NCBI GenBank assembly: GCA_017991975.1
Contig: JAGOPM010000004.1
Span: forward strand, 1 to 36,149
Direction of reading: 5' to 3'
DNA from: Candidatus Parcubacteria bacterium
Lineage (GTDB): Bacteria; Patescibacteriota; Minisyncoccia; Minisyncoccales; JAGOPM01
DNA: 36,149 nucleotides
Of this stretch, positions 32,701-36,149 are shown in pieces (positions within the stretch are counted from its first letter, which is position 1; every line of letters starts with the position of its first letter). The notes below the pieces were generated by a model. The model searched no databases, was not told the DNA's origin, and saw only the letters and a list, made by a program, of their open reading frames with translations. A program made the translations under genes and the position numbers.

Positions 32701-35024
32701 TCCCCGACTATCCGAGTCAACAGACATGTTCAGCTAATTGCGGAACATCAGGCATTAGATGGACATGCGGAATAAACGGAATTTGCTCTCAAGTCTCTCA
32801 AGGAGGAGAATATCCTAATCAAGATACATGTAATCAATATTGCAGAATTCATCAAGAAAGTATTTTAGTTCAAACAGATCCTGCAAGCGCTGTTACTGAA
32901 ACTAGCGCGAGATTAAACGGAACTTTAATTGATAATGCGAGCAGACCAGATTTAGAATATTTTTTTAGATATCATGAAAATGGAAGTTCTACATGGATGC
33001 AAACAGATATTACTCCTATAAGCTCAGAAGGATCGATGTTCGTAAACATTTCTAATTTAAAACCAAATACAGAATATTGTTATTATGTTGCTGTTAGAAT
33101 TATTAACCAGGGAACGGAACACAGAGGTCAAGAAGTTTGTTTTACAACAAATCCTCCTGCCCAATTAGGAATTCCTATATTAATTTATCCGATTCATGAT
33201 GAAATTGTTCATACAACTTTAATTAATTTTGATTGGACTGATGTATCAGGCGCTCAAATTTATGAAATTTGGGAAATTTTTGGAAATGATGTAAGCACAG
33301 AATCTATTTATTATTCAGACAGAAGTAATTTAATAGCAGAAATTCCAGAATTGGGGAGACACTATTGGAAAGTAAGGGCTTGCAATGGTGTTAGCAATAT
33401 AAGGCCAAAATCAGGCGGATATGGAATAGAATTTGATGGAACTGCAAACTGCGGTCCATGGACAGAACAAGAATCTTTCAGAATAGCCAATAATCAAGGT
33501 ATAACTTGCACATATCAAACTACTGCAAACGGGCAGCAAGTTGATGTCCAGATGCAAATAGATATTTCTCCTTGTTCTATGAATGTTTCTTTTACTGATG
33601 CTATTGATGAAAATATAGCAATACAGCCAGGAACAAGATTGAGAATAGGAGATAGATTGATAATGAATATTAATGATCCTAATAGTGATTGGACTGTTGG
33701 AGCAAATAATACTGTAAGACATCCTGTATCATGGCTTGCTAATGCTAGAACAGCTTACACTAGTGGATCGTCAATAACTCCATCTTATCCTTTTACATGG
33801 CATTTATTTGATCAAGCTTTAGGAATTGATGAATACAGAACATTTAATGTTGGAGTTGCGGCAACTAATCCTGTCGTTCAAAATCCTGATGTTATTAATA
33901 CTTTGATAAGCGAAAATTTATCCATAACAAGGCTTAGTCCGGGAAGATATGAAATAGTTGTTTTAGGAGAAGGAACAGGAGATATTAATCTAAATATCGA
34001 TGATATTTTTTCTTACGCTACAGTTAATGGTGATGTTTGCGGAAGCGGAGCGATGCCTGGATGCTCTAGAGATTTTTCTTTTACTTTGCAAGGAACGATA
34101 CCAAGCGATGATGTCCCAGGAGATGATGATGGCACAACAACCACTACAATCCCTGGTGGAACAGATCATGTTATTACTACATCAACATGTATTAATGTAA
34201 CGATAAATAGCAATGGTGATAAAGAAATTACTAGAAATGGAAATTGCGATGGACAAATTAATGCAACAATTTATGATGTCGGTAGAGATGAAGTTTTAGA
34301 TAGAGATGCAATTTTAAGAATTGAAAATTTCATTGATGATAATGGCGTAAATACCGCTCCAACAGTTTCTAATTTGAGAAATAATAATCCTGATTGGTGT
34401 TTGACTCAGGATTATAGATTGGAATGGGATTACACTGATCCTGAAAATGATCCTCAGACAAAATATAGAATTAATATTTATGATAGCAACGGAGATTTGC
34501 TTGAAGGATTCCCTCAGGAATTTGATTCAAACTCAACAGGATACCAATTTAGTTTAGTAAACAGATATGGCCAAAATTATGAATGGGATGTTGAGGTTTG
34601 GGATCAAAGAGGACTATCAGCAAAATCTGAACGCAAACAAATAGCAAATGTTCCTGCTCATCAATATCCAAGTCCATCATTTGATTATAGTGAAGTGCAA
34701 TTAGGCGCAGATGATATTGAATATAAGATTTGGTTTGCAGATACTTCAAAATCTTATGGCGGAACTAATATTGCAAGTTATCAATGGGATTTTGATGGAG
34801 ATGGATCGTGGGATAAAGTTTTTGATAGTTCTTCGGAAATTGAAAATATGAAAAATAATCCTGAAACCCAATTGGTTTATGAATATGATTCAAATGTCTA
34901 TCAGCAAACCGTTTTGAGAACAACTGATAGCGATGGATATTCTTGCGAATATTCTCAAAGTATTGTTCCTGAAGATTTTAAATACGAAGATTCTCCGGTT
35001 GAAAATTTAAATTTGAATCCTTAA
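29763..35024 (+). CDS. Giant secreted Cys-rich repeat protein with FN3-like and PKD-like domains
   Basis: The 1753-residue surface protein starts at the ATG at 29763 (the TTG at 29751 is less likely), with signal peptide MKKIFILLIILSTLFFW. Order by residue: Ig-like domain (about 25-125); about six copies of a 40-residue, six-Cys repeat (CYxxxxCNxxC endings); Gly/Thr linker (380-410); Cys repeats of the CNYNGICEP-GEN-NCPDC type, four copies in all; a second Gly/Thr linker (488-508); two 28-residue repeat types alternating to about 1033 (six GWxC-GTC-SSGAxYSxQ and four GYNC-GxC-YDFFPDY), interrupted by an FN3-like domain at 657-757; a second FN3-like domain (1035-1133); beta domains; and a PKD-like domain near the end (SYQWDFDGDGSWD). 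No membrane helix, LPxTG or autotransporter follows. Many disulfides are expected. It probably acts in attachment to a host or surface. Confidence 0.85.
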   Translation: MKKIFILLIILSTLFFWSSPTFAANPPTVETTYASYSNGYISAGGKVTNDGGSQLTSGWFNFYSGSCSSNGNFFTTIYSNGAPQVGYTFYIYQKHCFPAGNYCAIAAANSVSGLGQARAGVSFTSDGSGCDSGSGQQSIQKSYYYCQDWSNTTGPQQRCSIRGSYYSLAECQRSVDATTPGKICYDNDKCNNACDERSKTQYYYCIDNSCQIAGLYFSDYECTDTKGSQCYISTNCYGKCSTYSGENYWVCGSSDYGCQWAGKFYSTNDCETANKKTCYKSSNCFNQCGQEFEVCNDYGQCIGTGKFGSIQACQSYPSNLGKTCYLKGLNCNNACNKRMWYCWGNSCVQTEKAYKNISECSWDIGKSCYLDNSCNGTCSSGTGTGGTGTGGTGGSGTGTGGTGGTGGGGSGTICNYNNLCEKNLGESYPNCSDCKQMYRCGGGNQMPGYGDCNMIGAPGDFIDKNDCSYRSGFTCYDNPFCDKACSSGGSGTGTGGTGGTGGGGSGTICDYDMICEPSYGENSTNCSDCVSSTGCNYNGICEPARLENSSNCPDCASTQICNYNGICEISRGENVSNCPDCSVLSTQGYNCNKSTGFCTYVSSGAQYMTINQCIPNCTKDTSGYNCNIDGTCSYVLFGAQYSTQSQCSINCRPPAGLITARTLDPTEITRISARFRGEITNRGGYSNLEYWFRYYKVSDGIWKATGIYNAGSYNSFGSLVSGLEANTDYCYHIIVQAVGTSIRGEGQLVCFKTLGTVTPPGYNCNNGSCQVSTGAISDYPDLQTCSSNCKSGAGWKCNDNGTCSSVSSGAEYSTQSACTQYCKPLPTGYNCVSGNCEPSYDFFPDYPNQQTCSAGCKNSSGWNCSQDGQCISVSSNAHYSNQNTCTQYCKSEITGYNCILGTCNPTYDFFADYDTQDSCNANCVDNGDAGWICNTNGTCSFVSSGGHYDSQSVCDQNCDALTPTGYNCILGSCNPSYDFFPDYPSQQTCSANCGTSGIRWTCGINGICSQVSQGGEYPNQDTCNQYCRIHQESILVQTDPASAVTETSARLNGTLIDNASRPDLEYFFRYHENGSSTWMQTDITPISSEGSMFVNISNLKPNTEYCYYVAVRIINQGTEHRGQEVCFTTNPPAQLGIPILIYPIHDEIVHTTLINFDWTDVSGAQIYEIWEIFGNDVSTESIYYSDRSNLIAEIPELGRHYWKVRACNGVSNIRPKSGGYGIEFDGTANCGPWTEQESFRIANNQGITCTYQTTANGQQVDVQMQIDISPCSMNVSFTDAIDENIAIQPGTRLRIGDRLIMNINDPNSDWTVGANNTVRHPVSWLANARTAYTSGSSITPSYPFTWHLFDQALGIDEYRTFNVGVAATNPVVQNPDVINTLISENLSITRLSPGRYEIVVLGEGTGDINLNIDDIFSYATVNGDVCGSGAMPGCSRDFSFTLQGTIPSDDVPGDDDGTTTTTIPGGTDHVITTSTCINVTINSNGDKEITRNGNCDGQINATIYDVGRDEVLDRDAILRIENFIDDNGVNTAPTVSNLRNNNPDWCLTQDYRLEWDYTDPENDPQTKYRINIYDSNGDLLEGFPQEFDSNSTGYQFSLVNRYGQNYEWDVEVWDQRGLSAKSERKQIANVPAHQYPSPSFDYSEVQLGADDIEYKIWFADTSKSYGGTNIASYQWDFDGDGSWDKVFDSSSEIENMKNNPETQLVYEYDSNVYQQTVLRTTDSDGYSCEYSQSIVPEDFKYEDSPVENLNLNP
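30939..31289 (+). repeat. Pair of 66-base direct repeats coding for Gly/Thr-rich linkers
   Basis: Copies at 30939-31004 and 31224-31289 are identical except for one base (C at 30995, T at 31280). They encode the GGSGTGTGGTGGTGGGGSG-type linker followed by the start of a CNYN-type Cys repeat. The composition is far more GC-rich than the surrounding gene. Such near identity suggests a recent duplication or gene conversion and a site for length change. Confidence 0.9.
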
Positions 35025-35064
35025 AATTTTAGTTAAAAGATTCATATATTCATTCAAATAGGGG

Positions 35065-35105
35065 AAACTAAAAACCGCCCTGCGGAACAGGGCGGTTTTT
35101 AGTTT
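35065..35105. terminator. Bidirectional terminator between the giant surface gene and rplT
   Basis: Perfect 18-bp arms (35065-35082 and 35088-35105; core AACCGCCCTG / CAGGGCGGTT) with a 5-base loop, A and T tracts on both sides. It serves both converging genes. Confidence 0.94.
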
Positions 35106-35115
35106 TCGGAATTGT

Positions 35116-35463
35116 TTAGTTTTTTGCCATTGCAATGACGGATTTTAAAACTTCAGGATATTTGACTGCCATTTCTGACAATACTTTTCTGTCTAATTCA
35201 ATTTTATTTTTCTTTAATCCTGCAATGAATTTGCTGTATGTAATTCCTTGCATTCTTACAGCTGCGTTAATTTTTGTTTGCCAGAGTTTTCTAAAAACTC
35301 TTTTCTTGTTTTTTCTGTCTCTATAAGCATAGACTCCTGCATGGGCTATTGCTTCCTTTGCAAATTTCACCTTGGATTTTCTTCCATGGCGGTATCCTTT
35401 TGCATCCTTTAAAATATTTTTTCTTCTTTTGTTGGCTATTGTGCCTCTTTTTACTCTTGGCAT
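35116..35463 (-). CDS. rplT: 50S ribosomal protein L20
   Basis: L20 binds 23S rRNA and is essential for early 50S assembly. The 115 residues begin MPRVKRGTIANKRRKNILKD and include GYRHGRKSKVKFAKEA, FRKLWQTKINAAVR and a C-terminal domain ending VIAMAKN, all normal for the family. It is the last gene of infC-rpmI-rplT, 3 bases after rpmI, and ends near a strong terminator. In many bacteria L20 represses its own operon; no leader is visible here because the operon start is outside the window. Confidence 0.97.
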   Translation of the reverse strand: MPRVKRGTIANKRRKNILKDAKGYRHGRKSKVKFAKEAIAHAGVYAYRDRKNKKRVFRKLWQTKINAAVRMQGITYSKFIAGLKKNKIELDRKVLSEMAVKYPEVLKSVIAMAKN

Positions 35464-35466
35464 AGT

Positions 35467-35667
35467 TTATCTTACGTATTTTAAATTTTTGAGAAGAATC
35501 CTGACTTCGGCTTTTGGCACTTCTCTCCATTTTCTCTTCGACCTCCTTTGTTTTCCTGTTTGTTTTGACAAAAGATGGTCTTGTCCGACAGACCTTCTTA
35601 ATATTTTTCCGCTTTTTGTTATTTTAAAGCGTTTTGTTATTGATTTTCTTGTTTTGCTTGTTGGCAT
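35467..35667 (-). CDS. rpmI: 50S ribosomal protein L35
   Basis: The 66-residue basic protein has the L35 pattern MPTSKTRKSITKRFKITKSG, then GKILRRSVGQDHLLSKQTGKQ. It begins 4 bases after infC and is followed 3 bases later by rplT, the standard order of this translation operon. The canonical N-terminus (MPKxKTxxxxxKRFK) is slightly altered to MPTSKTRKSITKRFK but is clearly related. L35 is a small structural protein of the large subunit. Confidence 0.95.
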   Translation of the reverse strand: MPTSKTRKSITKRFKITKSGKILRRSVGQDHLLSKQTGKQRRSKRKWREVPKAEVRILLKNLKYVR

Positions 35668-35671
35668 ATTA

Positions 35672-36149
35672 TTATTTACCTTTTGATATTATTGCGTAAA
35701 AGCCATTTGGTTTTTTCTTAACATCTTCTTCAATCTTTAGTGGCGCCATTTGTTTCAGTATTTCAATGAAGTGATAAAGTTTTTCCTTGGCTAAGTCTTG
35801 GAAAGCGTTTTCTCTTCCTCTTAAATATATTTGGATATTGACTTTGTAACCTTTTTGGAAGAATTTTGCAACTTGCTTGGCTTTTGTTTGAAGATCATGG
35901 TCTGAAGTGTTGTAATTCATCTTTACCGTCTTATGTCCTCCAACGGTCTGTTGTTTTTTTATTTCTTTCTCTTTTTTTTCTTGGATATAGGTGAATTTTC
36001 CATAATCCATTATTTTACAGATAGGCGGATCAACTTTATCAGTTATTTGTATTAAATCCATGCCTCTGTTTCTAGCTTCATTTATAGCTGAAGATATATC
36101 CAATACTCCTATTTGCTCTCCATTTTCGTCAATTACCCTTACTTGAGCT
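35672..36149 (-). CDS. infC: Translation initiation factor IF-3, 5' end cut by window edge
   Basis: IF-3 keeps 30S and 50S subunits apart and checks initiator-codon pairing. The frame stays open to the right edge: the codons before the TTG at 36103 read AQVRVIDENGEQIGVLDISS, the normal IF-3 N-terminal domain. The start therefore lies beyond the window, probably by about 10-20 residues, and the TTG is internal. Visible blocks are MDLIQITDKVDPPICKIMDY, the linker helix KKEKEIKKQQ, KMNYNTSDHDLQTK, and QIYLRGRENAF, ending AIISKGK. It heads the infC-rpmI-rplT operon. The factor's usual non-AUG start codon cannot be checked here. Confidence 0.96.
   Translation of the reverse strand, partial: AQVRVIDENGEQIGVLDISSAINEARNRGMDLIQITDKVDPPICKIMDYGKFTYIQEKKEKEIKKQQTVGGHKTVKMNYNTSDHDLQTKAKQVAKFFQKGYKVNIQIYLRGRENAFQDLAKEKLYHFIEILKQMAPLKIEEDVKKKPNGFYAIISKGK

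Overview
The window looks like a compact, AT-rich bacterial chromosome segment, most likely from the Candidate Phyla Radiation (Patescibacteria, Parcubacteria-like). This rests on very short or overlapping gene junctions, an archaeal-type fructose-1,6-bisphosphate aldolase/phosphatase, a stand-alone PolA-type 5'-3' exonuclease, a short PilB, a MurE-like ligase without its usual N-terminal domain, and a giant cysteine-rich surface protein. The lineage is an inference, because no rRNA or tRNA is present to confirm it. Both window edges cut genes: dnaN on the left and infC on the right. No gene-free stretch exceeds about 220 bases.

Layout. 1-4.2 kb: 3' part of dnaN (+), a class A penicillin-binding protein (-) and tyrS (+). 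4.2-6.8 kb (-): ruvB-yebC-ruvC, then a 76-residue extremely acidic protein with its own consensus promoter. 6.8-7.0 kb: an apparently unannotated structured RNA of about 185 nt on the + strand, driven by a perfect TTGACA-N17-TATAAT promoter and folding into a 6S-like rod. 7.0-9.5 kb (-): a DHH-fold protein that has lost its DHH residues, followed by a PilB/GspE ATPase. 9.5-18.8 kb (+): tsaE, the exonuclease, a 7TM-coiled-coil sensor, a histidine kinase, two CheY-like receivers, mutM, holA, (rpsT on -), ruvA and a MurE-like ligase. 18.8-21.2 kb (+): an accessory block with a HEPN-like protein, a Cys-rich small membrane protein, a conserved Cys-containing protein, and a frameshifted membrane-anchored protein. 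21.2-23.5 kb: elp3 (-) and a Trm9/ALKBH8-like methyltransferase (+), whose start codons share one ATGCAT palindrome. 23.5-28.1 kb: FBP aldolase/phosphatase (-), inositol-phosphate synthase (-), an isolated PolX lyase/HhH domain, pyruvate kinase and a NUDIX hydrolase (+). 28.1-35.0 kb: two secreted proteins, the second of 1753 residues with four families of Cys-rich repeats, two fibronectin-like domains and a PKD-like domain. 35.1-36.1 kb (-): infC-rpmI-rplT.

How it fits together. Most genes are housekeeping: Holliday-junction processing (ruvA, ruvB, ruvC), replication (dnaN, holA, exonuclease), base-excision repair (mutM), translation (tyrS, rpsT, infC-rpmI-rplT, tsaE) and cell wall. The most interesting signals are: (1) the structured RNA; (2) the Elp3 plus Trm9-like pair, which together could make an mcm5U-type wobble modification; (3) an identical promoter-operator design (TTTTAC-N4-GTAAAA between -35 and -10) in front of the FBP aldolase/phosphatase and inositol-phosphate synthase genes, next to pyruvate kinase, suggesting one regulator at the glucose-6-phosphate node; and (4) the giant Cys-rich surface protein with its membrane-anchored neighbour.
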